A DNA stretch of 64,000 nt from contig OX246745.1 of assembly GCA_945910005.1 (NCBI GenBank), forward strand, positions 38,719,215 to 38,783,214, in the 5' to 3' direction. The position numbers and the translations under genes were made by a program. This document shows, piece after piece, positions 13,131 through 29,712 of this stretch. Source of the stretch: Isoperla grammatica (lineage: Eukaryota; Arthropoda; Insecta; Plecoptera; Perlodidae). The notes below the pieces were generated by a model. That model did no database searches. It was not told where the DNA came from and was given only the letters and a program-made list of their open reading frames with translations. Each line of letters starts with the position of its first letter. Position 1 is the first letter of the stretch.

Positions 13131-15234
13131 AAACCGATAGGGGAGAGAAAACTATGTCCAGAAGGATATGTTAACTCAAAAACATGAAACAAGTCTCTTC
13201 AATCTGACGGAATCAATAGGGGATAGTTACAAGGAATGGAACAGAAATCCAACTTAAAATTGCACTTTAGGATGCAGGCTGAGGGCCTGCTTCCTTCCCG
13301 TCGATATTGGAGGAAAGAATGAAAACAAAGTTTGGGTTTGGAAAAACAAACCCTACCGGTCGAAGACTAAAGACATTTATTTGGCTTTACTGTGTAAGCG
13401 CTTGACTAAAAAGAATCTCGCCATTTTCAATGGAGCAGAGCGCCCCCCTATCGCACCACTTTGCCATGAAGCCATCGATCGCTCCGCGACCAAGGTACCA
13501 AGCGTACTCCTTGATGATGCGAGACTTTAGACGAGCTTTCAGGACATGATCGTAGAGCGCAGGCTCGCGGTCCTCTTTGAAGAAGCTTACAAGTAGCCTG
13601 TAGACTGTGCTCTTGGCCAACACGAGAACGAAATTGGCCAAATCGATTTGGTTGGAGGTGGAGGTATTGTCGGGACTGAACCCGACATAGAGCTCTCGAG
13701 CAGACAATCCACGGCGACCCAGTAAGTTTCTGATTAGCAAATCAGCCAGGCGCCACATTTGCACGGCCCGGCGACAGGACACTATCATGTGCCAAGCCGA
13801 ACCCTCGACCTGGCACCAGGGGCACAGGCGAGAGGCGGCCAACCCTGCGTGGAACAAGAAGATAGGATCTGCCAGACGGTTCTTGTTGAAACGCCACACG
13901 ACCTCGGAATCGAATCCAAGGGAGGGTGAGCGAACGAGAGCTCTCCAATTGACTCGATCGTGCGACCAGTGTCCCTCTAGAGAACCGTCTAGGCGGAGGG
14001 AGTTGACCATGATGTCACGCAGGATCGACCGCCTGTGCTGTTGAGGGAGCAGGGAGACCCACTCGCCGGTCAACGGGCGACGATACAACAGATTTGGGGG
14101 CCAGGGTTCAGGACCCAGAACATCTTTCACGCCACGAAAACGTAGATGGCAGAAGGCTCGGATCCTGTTCCCGTTGACGCCAAGAGCTTGGCGAACTCGA
14201 CCAGATTGTTCGGCAAAGCCCTCCAACCGGTCGACGTCGGTCCACTCTGAACCATTGAGTAGGTCCCCGAGCGTTTTACAACCCAGCAAAGCCCATGAGG
14301 GAATGAAGGGAGAAGTGGCCGTTGGGAGAAGCGACGTTTCTGTCAGGGGAACGTCTCGCATTCCGCAGTTCGTTGACGGGAAATTCTCGGGCTTTGGTTT
14401 CAGGGAGAACCAAGCTTTGAGCACGGTTTGGAGAAACTCGGAGGTGTTACGAGCCGCAGGCCCACCGATTTTGGGGTGAAACAAAACCTGCCAGCCAAGA
14501 CCTAATCGGCAAAACTTGCCAAGGAAATGCCGAGTCATGACGTGACAGGGGTGATCTTCTAAGTTGGAAAGAAATCGGTGTGCATAAACGACTCGGAACA
14601 TGGCCACCTTCGACGCCAGGTGGACCAGGCCGAGTCCTCCAAGATGGACGGGGGCACAGAGGTCGCGCAGACGCGTCCAGTGTCTCCGGCCGGCCCATAC
14701 AAAATTTGCCAGTTCCCCCTGAAGCCGGTTGAGAAGCGCAGGAGGTGGGGGCAGCACTTGAAATGTGTACCACAGTCTAGGTGCCAGGAACTGGTTTGCG
14801 ACTAGAACTCGACCACGAAGAGACATGGTCGACGCTCGGCCTCGCCACCTTTGGATTGCGACGAGGAACTTTTCCCGCAACGCGTCGAAGCCCCTGGCCT
14901 TGATTACAGGCGTATTGCCCAACATTACCCCCAAACACTTGCCGCCCTCACTCGACCAAGCGAAATCGAGTGGAGAGTCCCGACGCCCGACCCAGCTGCC
15001 TGCCCACAGACCGGTGGACTTTTGAGTATTGAGTCGTGCCCCAGACTGAACCGCGTAGATGTGGTTAACTACCCCCAACCGGTCGAAATCCTCGTCGTCA
15101 GCGATGAAGACCGATACGTCATCGGCGTATCCTGAGACGACGAGTCTGCGTTCCAGTTGACCAGGCATAAGAAACCCCGAGAGTCTTGATCTGCACAGTC
15201 TGAGGAAAGGCTCGGCTGTAAGCGAGAACAGCTG

Positions 15235-15238
<4 letters not shown>
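13128..15238 (-). mobile_element. Tx1-clade LINE copy C, 5' truncated
   Basis: A second subfamily, with a 3' UTR starting AACCGATAGGGGAGAG at the tail. It is near-identical to copy D and clearly diverged from A and B. It is truncated inside the RT codons for SGQLF at 15238, where CTG runs into (TG)n. The 3' UTR has a stem-loop at 13270-13295 in the same place as in A/B but of different sequence. Confidence 0.9.
13387..15236 (-). CDS. ORF2 3' half, LINE copy C (partial, open frame)
   Basis: An uninterrupted frame of about 615 codons runs from the truncation point to the natural stop at 13387. It starts just before the RT palm and contains VVSGYADDVSVF (catalytic YADD), the thumb block RGRVLVANQFLAPRLWYTF, ANFVWAGRRHW, LGGLGLVHLASKVAMFR, the knuckle-like CPWCQVEGSAWHMIVSC and the C-terminal block ending ILFSQALTQ. 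It lacks the endonuclease and the RT fingers, so it is not a functional polymerase. The open frame over 1.85 kb indicates a young insertion. Confidence 0.88.
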
Positions 15239-18273
<3,035 letters not shown>

Positions 18274-18400
18274 TTTTTTTTTATTGTTGCAATACATACA
18301 AACTCGGTCAAAACCGGCATAAACATGTTGTACGGACACAAATGTCAAGTATATCCATGTGTTTACCTTATTAAAATCTACTTAGAACTACTTAATATAT

Positions 18401-18512
18401 CTTCTTCTTCTTCTTCTTCTTCTTCTTCTTCTTCTTCTTCTTCTTCTTCTTCTTCTTCTTCTTCTTCTTCTTCTTCTTCTTCTTCTTCTTCTTCTTCTTC
18501 TTCTTCTTCTTC
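18401..18512. repeat. (CTT)n microsatellite
   Basis: An uninterrupted CTT/TTC tract of about 112 bases. It lies on the 3' side of LINE E, about 190 bases beyond its stop codon. A 15-base motif, ACTACTTAATATATC, occurs on both sides (about 18387 and 18540). Confidence 0.93.
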
Positions 18513-18514
18513 TG

Positions 18515-21500
18515 CTTCTCAAATGCCCACATGGCTACACTACTTAATATATCATCGTCCACATTATTTTTTCCAAACCGAACTGTGGATGCTATGTACG
18601 GTCGTGGCCGATTTGTACTCATCCCAGCATTCGCTCTTTGTACGGTGGAAACCACGAAAACCACCATCGGGATGGAGAACTTCTTGAAGTCTTCATTCTT
18701 CTTAGTTCAAAAATTTTCGCACTATCCTACACGTGCTCAAAATAATTGCTTTTTGCATCTCGATGTATATGTTCGGTTGGAGACCAATTAGTTTAATACT
18801 GTCATGGAGTTTACGTGGAACAATGCCATTTGCTGATATAATTAACGGTATAACAGTTACATTATTCTGCTTCCACAACCTTTTTATTTCAATAGATAAT
18901 TCCTTATATCTGTTTATCTTTTCCCGCCAAGTTGTCTCTACATTGTGGCATAAAGGGACGGCAACATCAATTAAAATCGTTTCTTGTTTCTTCTTGTCAA
19001 TAAATATAATATCCGGTCTATTGTGATGTATGGTTTGGTCTGTAATAACTGCCCGGTCGTAATATAATTTGTAGTCTTTACTATCTAATACCTTTTCAGG
19101 CTTGTATTTGTAATACGCAGTGGTTGTGTTTATAAGTTTATACTTCATGGCTAATTTTTGATGTACAATGTTTGCAACTTGGTTATGCCTATGAAGATAA
19201 TCTGTTTGACAAAGCATTTTGCACCCAGATACGATATGTTCAATTGTTTCGCCGTTCAAATTACATTTTCTACATTTATCTTCCACTGTGACGTCTTTCA
19301 GTATGTATTTTTTGTAATTGTTAGTCTTGATTACTTTATCTTGAATAGCGATCATAAATCCCTCTGTTTCGCTGAAAATGTCCCCGGACGTTAACCATTT
19401 GTTCGATGCTACCCTATCGACGCTATCCTTAAGAAGTTCTTTATAATGTCTGCTATGTAATGTCTTTTCTGATATTCTGATCTCTTTTGCTGTGTCAGAA
19501 TTTAGTTTTTGAAGCAAGTTTAAATTTCCGTCATTTAAATTGAGGGGAGAAAGCGACTTGTCTGCCGATACTATAGCTCTATGAAGTTGTGAATGAGGGC
19601 ATTTTGTATAAAAGTACTTTCTCAGAATTTCAATTTGTTTATAATATAAATTGTTTAAATCAATCAAGCCTCTTCCCCCTTTTTCTCTAGGAAGAGTCAC
19701 TCGTTCTATTGCTGACTTAGGGTGATGACTTCTGTATTTGGTGAATGTTGTGCGGGTGAGAATTTCTAGGACATGAAGTTCTGTCTGTGTCCAGTTAATA
19801 ATTCCAAATGAATATGTTAGTACCGGTATAGCATAAGTGTTAATTGCTTTGATCTTGTTTTTACCATTCAATTGTGTTTTTAGAATGGATCCTATTCGTT
19901 TCTTGTATGCAGAAATTAGTTTACTTTTCATCAGTTTATGATCAATTCGTTTAGCCTGCGCAAATCCTAGATATTTGTATATATCTTCTTCGTCCATTAC
20001 TCCAATCCGGTTGTCTTCGTCAATTTTAAACTCTTCTAATTTCGTTATCTTTCCTTTGATGACATGAAGTGACTTACATTATTTTATCAATTCCAAAATC
20101 CATACATATATCTCTACTGAATTCTAACGTTGAGGAAGATTCGTCATGTGTGTCGCATTTAAAGCATATAGCTTAAGATCGTCCATGTAGAATAGATGTG
20201 AAAGTGTGTGGCAAACCGTATTACCGTCCTTTATCTTGAAACCATGTGTAGATTTGTTTAGTATATGAGATAATGGATTTAATGAAAGACAAAACCATAA
20301 CGCACTAAACGAGTCACCTTGAAAAATACCTCGTCGGATGTTAACTGGGTCAGTACATATCTGCTCTTTGCCTACGTTTAACTTTAATGTTGTTTTCCAA
20401 CTCGTCATCGCTGTCCGCAAAAAGTTTACTATCAATGGGTTTACTTTATAAATTTCCAGTATCTGTATTAGCCACGAATGTGGTGACGAATCATACGCTT
20501 TCTTGTAATCAATATAGCTAACGTGAATGTTTCTCTTCTTGTTGAAAGCTTGGTTCATTACAACAGAATCGATAATTAATTGTTCCTTACACCCTTGCGA
20601 CATTTTACGACATCCCTTTTGTTCTTCAGCTAATATATTGTGTTCTTCGCAGTGACTATATATTTTATTTGTTATGCACGATGTCAAGATTTTGTAAATA
20701 GTAGGTAAGCATGTAATTGGTCTATATTTACTTGGATTTTTGGTGTCATTATCTTTTGGTTTAAGAAATGTTATTCCTTCAGTAAAGAAATCTGGTAAAT
20801 CCTTGTCTCCTAATATAAATTCATTAAGACATTTAGCAATCTGGGTGTGCATGTTTGAAAACTTCTTGTACCAAAAATTTTGAATGTTATCGTTACCGGG
20901 TGCTTTCCAATTATGAGTATTTCGTATCGTTGATTTTATATCATTTACACTGATGCCATCAAATGTCATTTCTTCGATATCACTCATTGCCTCAATTTCA
21001 TCTTGAATCCATGTTGCATTGTGATTGTGCATTAATGGGTTACTCCATATCCCACCCCAAAACTGCTCAATCTCTGTCTTCGATGGTATACCATTGCCTA
21101 CTATTTCTTCTTTATTGTTAATTTGCTGATAGAATTCTTGTTCTTTTTCTTTAAACATTTCGTTTTGTTCTTTTCTATCACTACACTCTTTATATCTTCG
21201 TAGTCTTTTGGCTAATGCACTTACTTTTTGCTTTAGAGTATCCAAATATTCGTTTGTAGCCTCGTTCGGTGTTTCATGTATAGTATGGATTTTAAACCTT
21301 TCAAATATGTGTTGGCAATATTGTAATATCTTTTTAGATCTATTACCCATCCTAAATTGTTCTAATCTCCCAATATCTCTCCTTAACTCGTTGATGCGTT
21401 TGACTAATCTTCGTTCCCATTTTGGAGTCTTATTTGTTTTTATGTTCTGAGAATGTACCAACTTTATTTTTAATCCTAATTGTCTGACCACTGCTACGGC

Positions 21501-22440
21501 TCCACAATATATTGCTGCATGCACTTCCTCAAACGACAATTCTTTCTTCGCGTAATCTAACAATATATGTGCGTTCATTACGTGCATTACTATGTCCATT
21601 TGCTTAGACTGTTTAGGTTTAGGAATTCTAGGCCTCTTGTTCGGTTCTATATGTGCAAATTCTGTCAAAGCATTTTCAAAAGCTAAATGTAATATGTTCT
21701 TTAACTCGTCTATTTCTTGTGTGTTCCCTCTTGTATTCTCTTCTTGTTCAATGATATTAATAGGTGGATGTTGGTGATGTACCTCTTGTGTGTTCTCGCC
21801 TTCTGGTAGATCTACTTGTTCCATTAATTCTTGTCGTAGATGGTCGTCGTTTCTTGATGCTTCCATGATGTGCTCCTCGTTCGCCAAATCCTCTTCATTT
21901 TCTTGATCTATTTGTAGTTCTTCCTCTACTTCATGTCTTATTACGTTCAATAGATTAAATGGTAGCATACCATTACTTACAATTATTCTCCTTTGGTCTG
22001 CTACTCTTTGTTCGGTTACATCTACTAATGGGTATTCACGTGTAAACGCTCGGTGCAGTTCTTGTCGATATCCAACTAATCTAGTTTCTAATAACGTAAT
22101 TCTATAGTAGTTGCGCATCACACAAATGTTCATATTATCTGTCCATTTGATACGCTGCCTCACTCTTCCAGATTTGGTGGTCTGTTGCGATAATACATCA
22201 GAAGCATCCATAATCTGTTTGTTTATTTACTAAATGTCAAAGTTCATTGTCCTGTCAAACTAAGTTCTTTGTCACAGAAAGTTAATATTGTTTTTCAAAG
22301 AAATCAAAGCACTTAATGTCACACTTTTCTTTACACTCACAACTTGGCCGTGCCCCGTTAATAAATAACACACGCAATTACAAGGCGCTGAGTTGGAGTT
22401 GAATGACAGTTTCAAATTTCACAGATTTTGAAGACGAAAT
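18515..22440 (-). mobile_element. LINE E with restriction-like endonuclease (R2-superfamily type), near complete
   Basis: A minus-strand non-LTR element with a single ORF split by frameshifts (22211-18702). A 3' UTR of about 190 nt leads towards the (CTT)n tract. It has no APE endonuclease. Instead it has an N-terminal Myb-like segment, the RT, a C-terminal CCHC motif and an RP-D...D endonuclease motif, the layout of CRE/R2/R4/NeSL-type LINEs. Both outer ends are approximate, because no flanking copy is available for comparison. Confidence 0.8.
18702..22211 (-). pseudogene. RT plus restriction-like endonuclease ORF of LINE E
   Basis: The N-terminal 100 residues include IKWTDNMNICVMRNYY and VTEQRVADQRR, which I read as a Myb/SANT-like DNA-binding region. 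RT follows from about residue 400: WKAPGNDNIQNFWYKKF, YRPITCLPTIYK, QKGCRK, YIDYKKAYDSSPHSW, RGIFQGDSFS and catalytic FYMDDLKLYA. The frame breaks after NLPQR near 20124 and again near 20085, then resumes (YKYLGFAQ, LNGKNKIKAINTYAIPVL) to the C-terminal CRKCNLNGETIEHIVSGC (C-x2-C-x8-H-x4-C) and the endonuclease motif RPDIIFIDKKKQETILIDVAVP. Two small indels over about 3.5 kb make it a recently inactivated copy. Family role: sequence-specific nicking and target-primed reverse transcription. Confidence 0.85.
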
Positions 22441-22444
22441 CTTC

Positions 22445-24168
<1,724 letters not shown>

Positions 24169-24299
24169 GGGGGTGAGGGGGGGGGGTAGGGGGTAAGGGC
24201 GCTATATTTAGTTCTTCGCGCACAAGTCAAACGGCTTGCCGTATGTGGCTGGAATTTTCGGTGAACACTCGTGACCACTGCACTTGATAATTTGTAATT

Positions 24300-24565
24300 C
24301 TTTTTTTAGGAATACCCATTACAGGGTGCATACCACCTATACCTGATGTTCCTCTCTTTAATTAACTAACTAGGTCTGTTAGGGTGTTTGGATATTAGGG
24401 AAGGATTGTCCGAGGGCTATTAGTAGGACTAAATCCCAGCATTTCCCTTTGCGACTGAGGAAAACCTCAAAAAAAAACTTCAGTCAGGACTGCCGGTGGC
24501 CGGAATCGAACCGTCGACCTCCCGAACTAGAGCCTCGCGTCTTACACCTGTGCTACCTCTATCGG
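24300..24565 (-). mobile_element. tRNA-derived SINE
   Basis: On the minus strand from about 24565, a tRNA-like head carries an A-box-like TAGCACAGGTGTAAGA and a B box GGTTCGATTCC spaced as in tRNA promoters. A body follows containing GGTTTTCCTCAGTCGCAAAG and GGGAAATGCTGGGATT. The cloverleaf is degenerate and there is an attached unrelated body, so this is a SINE and not a tRNA gene. The 3' end is approximate. The head closes the region before the first tandem gene unit. Confidence 0.75.
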
Positions 24566-26405
24566 TACTGTTGACATAACCGGCACAATTCGTCAAGATG
24601 CCAAAAATTAATTACTGAAAACAAAATATTTGTTAATTTAGTTATTTAAATTAAAACTTACACTTGCATTTAAATGCAATTTTACGCATAGGTCCACATT
24701 GACGGTACTAACAAACAATTGACAATACTTTTCAAAATTGTCACTGTAACTGCCATGTTATAAAAAAATATTTTTTATTTACTGCAATTAATTTCTTAAT
24801 TTGTTACAGTGTTCAACCGATATGGTTCGCATTTACGGATTATTGAAGTAAGATGCACATAGTATCACAAACAATAGCGTACGCAATCAGACCTTTCTTA
24901 CTTGGTATTTAGAATATCGATAGCTATCATAGAATGGCTAAAATTACGTGTTATCTTTGATGACTTTCACGGCAAACATGCAAAAGTTAAAACGAACTTT
25001 GTCGACGATTTAAAATGCTTTCATCATAGTTATTGTTTGATTTTACAATATCACGTTTAAGATCTAGCCTGTATCTACATTATGCAAATTTATATATACC
25101 CTAAGGTTGTAACTAAAACCGCCATCTTGTAAAAAAACTATAAATTTAATTTAAAGGTATTTCTTTGTAAAATAAATATGGTATGAAAATGATTTGTTTG
25201 ATTTATTGACAAAAGAAAGTTGCCATCTGCCAACGTGGAGCGTTTTCTTAGTAATGAATAATATAACAGCTAGATCAAAATTAGTGTCGTGTGTTGCGCC
25301 TGAGAATCCACCCAGACTGCAGGACTTGTTCCAAGGAAGTCACAAATATATTCGAATACCGTGTAGTAATTTATTGGTACTGAATAAAAAATAATTCACT
25401 AAATTAAGAGTAGCTTTATGTATTCTGGAAACAGAACAATCTACTTGATTGTATAGACTAAATGACTCTCTCGGGAATGGCCACCATTCCACAATGAGTT
25501 TCAATTGATACAACATCTTGTATTTTACTCTAAACACGTAAAAAACCAATCAAATAATTGTAGCAAAGTAATTTTTTATGTGGGAACTCCTTTGGACATC
25601 TTCTGTCATTTAAAAGTATAATTTACGAATATCTCACGACACTGTACCGGCCTGAACGCATACAAATCTAATAGACAAGGCCACTTTCTCGCCCTGAGTG
25701 ATGCAAGAAGCAAATCGTAAAACATTTTGTCAACAAGTGTTTTTAGACTTATTCGACCATGCTGAACACGAAAATCTCTGTTGACATCTCGAAATCTGGA
25801 CAGGAAGCCCGGAATTCAAGATGGCGGCCAAGATGGCTTCGTATTTTTTATTTTCTATATCTCGCACATCTGACTTATTAGTCCATGTCGTAAGACTAAT
25901 TTGACTTTAATACAACCGCAAATTGTTGTTGTAACCTCAAAATCTTGACCGAAAACCAGTAATTCAAGATGGCGGTCAAGATGGCGTCGTTGTTTTGATT
26001 TTGTATATCTCGTACAATTACGAGATAAACCACATGTTTATAGACTAATTCGACCTTGCTGAGTACGAAAATCGCTTTTAACACGCCGAAATCTGTACCG
26101 CAAACCAAAAATTCAAGATGGCGGCCAAGATGACGACGATAGTTCGATATCTAACACGTCTAACGATCTATCCACATGTTTTTTAGACTCAGCGCGCTTT
26201 CCGAATGCGAAAATTGGTGTTGACACCTGGAAAGTTTGAACGGTTACCCAGAATTCAAGATGGCGGCCAAAATGGCGACTTTTAATTTTAAATATCTTGC
26301 ACATCAAGGGATGGGTCTAAAGTAGCAGGAATAGCTACTTAAGTAACAAATAATAAGGACCACGTAACAGTCACAGCCAAAACGTTTAATGTAAACACTA
26401 TGTGT

Positions 26406-27212
26406 CTAATCAACATTCACACTGATGCATCGTCCTCTGCATTTGCAGATTTTTGTGCATACCAATTCAAACTTCTGGCATCCACAGGTCCTGGTTGCGC
26501 ACTGGGTCTTGCATCCACAAGTTATTATATCAGTGCACGCTTTGGGGATGGGTGCTAGCGTCATTAATAATGGTAGCAGAGCACCGTTCTCCAACTTCCA
26601 CCCACACTCCTCAGGAGGTAAGAGGTGGACATCTGGCTGATGTGCGTGCTCCCATACGCGAACCTGAAATGTACAAAAATGAGCGTTTGGGTGATGGGAC
26701 TAGATATTATTCTAGAGAAGATGTTACTTACTTGGTAATGACTCCTCAAGATGTGATAGCGTAGCGCATCACTAGTGGGTGGCAGTGCCTCAGGTTTCCG
26801 GACAGAACCGAACAGGTGGTGCCTTGCAGTGTCACCTGTCTTTATTTCTGAATCGACCTGATTAAAACATGGCCAAATTAAGTTTGATTTGACATTGTCA
26901 GAAACATACCTCTTTTGAGCACGTAATTTATTTAATTTACCTTGTAAAGTTGCACCAGAAATATCTCTGCATTCTCGACGACAGTAGCTTCAAGGGGTAG
27001 CTGCTCAAGCCCATTTAGAAGGTTGTATGCTCCAGCAGTCGTGAAGACCGCCCACGCTACTTTTTTGGAGATGGTCGCGAAGTGTGATGTGGAATCGCAC
27101 CCCGTAAGTACATGGAAGGACAGGATGTTATTCATCTGGTTCACCGTTAGAGTGGAGCAAATAGTGTCAATGGGAACGTACTTCGTGTCCTTCGCCGTAC
27201 CACTCATCACTG
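26406..27212 (-). pseudogene. CXC-domain protein gene fragment, left arm
   Basis: Minus-strand exons matching the right-arm gene. They include the block MMSGTAKDTKYVPIDTIC, then LTGCDSTS and KKVAWAVFTTAGAYNLLNG (27210-26940). Next comes the short middle exon with RKPEALPPTSDALRYHILR wording, and last the Cys-rich exon with CGCKTQC, CGCQK, CTKICKC and RGRC (26594-26406). The Cys array has the spacing of a Tesmin/TSO1-like CXC domain, a DNA-binding zinc fold. All CXC cysteines are present here. A 2-base loss ends the frame early after SVNVD. The 5' part is missing, so it cannot make a full protein. Confidence 0.7.
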
Positions 27213-27359
27213 GAGAAACTTCACGTCCCTTGAAGAAAATAAGGCTGATCTTGACCGTGTCCTCTCCGAATAACTACTGATACATGACTTTGGTGACTTA
27301 AAAGTTATTGTGTCAGGAGGCTTTGATGATGAGCGTATGGTCAAGTCAAGCCTGAAAGA

Positions 27360-28399
27360 AATGTCAGTGGTCTATTCTCATCGCAAGAGGAGGCTGATAC
27401 TCGCGTCATCTTGCATGCCGTCCACAGTGACTTCGATAATGTCGTGGTGATGGCGAGGGACACTGACATATTTTGTCTTCTTCTTATCCATCACTTCAAC
27501 AAAATTATAAGTACCACCGTGTGGATGATGAGTGGTACGGCGTAGACACGAAGTACGTTCCCATTGACACTATTTGCTCCACTCTACCGGTGTACCAGAT
27601 GAATAACATTCTGCCCTTCCATGCACTTACAGGGTGCGATTCCACATCACCCTTGGCGACCATCTCCAAAAAAGTAGCGTGAGCGTTCTTCACGACTGCT
27701 GGAGCATACAACCTTCTAAATGGGCTTGGGCAGCTACCCCTTGAAGCTACTGTCGTCGAGAATGCAGAGATATTTCTGGTGGTGCAACTTTACAAGGTAA
27801 ATTAAAAAATTACATGCTCAATAGAGCTATGTGACTGACAATGTCAAATCAAACTTAATTTGGCCATGTTTTAATCAGGTCGATTCAGAAATAAAGACAG
27901 GTGACACTGCAAGGCACCACCTGTTCGGTTCTGTCCGGAAACCTGAGGCACTGCCACCCACTAGTGACGCGCTACGCTATCACATCTTGAGGAGTCATTA
28001 CCAAGTAAGTAACATCTTTTCTAGAATAACATCTAGTCCCATCACCCAAACGCTCATTTTTGTACATTTCAGGTTCGCGTATGGGAGCACGCACATCAGC
28101 CAGATGTCCACCTCTTATCTCCTGAGGAGTGTGGGTGGAAGTTGGAGAAATGTGCTCTGCCACCATTATTAATGACGCTAGCACCCATCCCCAAAGCGTG
28201 CACTGATATAATAACTTGTGGATGCAAGACCCAGTGCGCAACCAGGACCTTTGGATGCCAGAAGTTTGAATTGGTATGCACAAAAATCTGCAAATGCAAA
28301 GGACGATGCATCAGTGTGAATGTTGATTATAGACACATAGTGTTTACATTAAACGTTTTGGCTGTGACTGTTACGTGGTCTTTATTATTTGTTACTTAA
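27360..28399 (+). pseudogene. CXC-domain protein gene fragment, spacer plus right arm
   Basis: Three exons in one phase. Exon a (about 27360-27796) encodes SSQEEADTRVILHAVHSDF, VVVMARDTDIFCLLL, VDTKYVPIDTIC and LPFHALTGCDSTS. Exon b (27879-28004) encodes VDSEIKTGDTARHHLFGS and RKPEALPPTSDALRYHILR. Exon c (28073-28399) encodes VRVWEHAHQPDVHLLSPEEC and the CXC array. Introns are GT-AG (GTAAGT...TTTCAG at 28005-28072). The combination EEADTR...DTD...LTGCD followed by a CXC domain is one I know as a multicopy, uncharacterised invertebrate family that appears transposon-linked. The acidic motifs resemble a PIN/FEN-like nuclease core (inference). A 2-base deletion after SGTA, a Trp to TGA stop after KKVA, and one CXC Cys changed to Phe make it a pseudogene. 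Confidence 0.7.
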
Positions 28400-29560
28400 G
28401 TAGCTATTGCTGCTACTTTAGACCCATCCCTTGATGTGCGAGGTATTTAAAATTAAAAAGTCGCCATTTTGGCCACCATCTTGAATTCTGGGTAACCGTT
28501 CAAACTTTCCAGGTGTCAACACCAATTTTCGCATTCGGAAAGCGCGAATTAGTCTAAAAAACAAGTGGACTAGATCGTAAGACGTGCTAGATATCGAAAT
28601 ACCGACGTCATCTTGGCCACCATCTTGAATTTTTGGTTTGCGGTACAGATTTCGAGGTGTTAAAAGCGATTTTCATACTCAGCAAAGTCGAATTAGTCTA
28701 TGAACTTATGGTTCAGCTCGTAATTGTACGAGATATACAAAATCAAAACAACAACGCCATCTTGACCGCCATCTTGAATTACTGGTTTTTGGTCAAGATT
28801 TTGGGGTTACAACAACAATTTGCCGTTGTATGTAAGTCAAATTAGTCTAACGACATGGACGTATAAGTCAGGTGTGCAAGATATAGAAAATAAAAAATAC
28901 GAAGGCATCTTGGCCACCATCTTGAATTCCGGGCTTCCTGTCCAGATTTCGAGATGTCAACAGAAATTTTCGTGTTCAGCATGGTCGAATTAGTCTAAAA
29001 ACACTTGTTGACAAAATGTTATACGATTTGCTTCTTGCATCGTTAAAAACGCACTTTTCTCTGAAAGTAGCCTTGTCTATAATGGTGAAACGCATGTGGT
29101 GAAGGTTGATCAATCAAACTCGGCAAAAGTGCTGCGATCTCTTATCCGTTGCGCCTCCCAATAGAACGAAGGTCCTTGGTCGAAGATCAAGCATTAGGTC
29201 AAGCTTAAATTTTGTTTATTATTTCTGGTTCGGTTAAGTATCAAATGTGAACACACAGGATTCTACGAACATTAATCAAATACCATCTTGATATTCTGTT
29301 GTTCTTCTTTCAATTTAATGCCTTCACATAAATTTAAATACAGGTAAAAACACATATGACATATTAAGTATAATATTTCGATACTACTGCCTTTTCTCGT
29401 GATACATAAAACACCATCTGCATACCTGAAATCAACTAGCTATTAATTGTAGAGAGAAATATCTCCTTTGTTGTAAAGATGACAATCGGGTAAAGTAGGA
29501 GATCATATTCCGATGTATAAATGAAAGCACATGATGTTATGCAGAAAGAGAACACTGATT

Positions 29561-29566
29561 TTTATT
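29561..29566 (-). terminator. Polyadenylation signal, serine-rich gene copy 1
   Basis: AATAAA on the minus strand, about 147 bases after the TAA stop. It is conserved in position in all four gene copies within the motif GAAATAAAAATC or a close variant. Confidence 0.65.
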
Positions 29567-29712
29567 TCAGAGTCAGAAAAAAGTAGAGGTAGCCAAATAA
29601 TGGGTGTGCAATATAACCAATACCCACAAGAAACGAAATAATAAATAAGATAACAACCAGTGACAATCACTGTTTGATGCGAGTTAGAACGGCCAAGTGG
29701 TTAGTTAGCTCC

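Larger units (their letters stand above)
25671..29088. mobile_element. 3.4 kb inverted-repeat insertion carrying a CXC-domain gene twice
   Basis: Left arm 25671-27212 and right arm about 27526-29088 are inverted copies of one another, around a spacer of about 310 bp. The ends are AGACAAGGCCACTTTC and GAAAGTAGCCTTGTCT. Units 2-4 lack it at the matching position (after GCATACAAATCTA), so it is an insertion into unit 1. Each arm holds the 3' exons of the same gene in opposite orientation. The outer parts of each arm contain three or four AAGATGGCGGCCAAGATGG-like stretches spaced about 150 bp apart. The arms differ by scattered substitutions and small indels, so the inversion is not an assembly mirror of one sequence. 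Confidence 0.8.

Noticed and set aside
18387..18554. Direct repeat ACTACTTAATATATC on both sides of the (CTT)n tract as target duplication of LINE E
   Set aside because: The second copy lies inside the presumed LINE E 3' region and no matching copy was found at its 5' end. It may be a local slip duplication.
24490..24565. Possible tRNA gene on the minus strand
   Set aside because: A and B boxes are present but the cloverleaf is degenerate and it is fused to a SINE body, so it is the head of a SINE.
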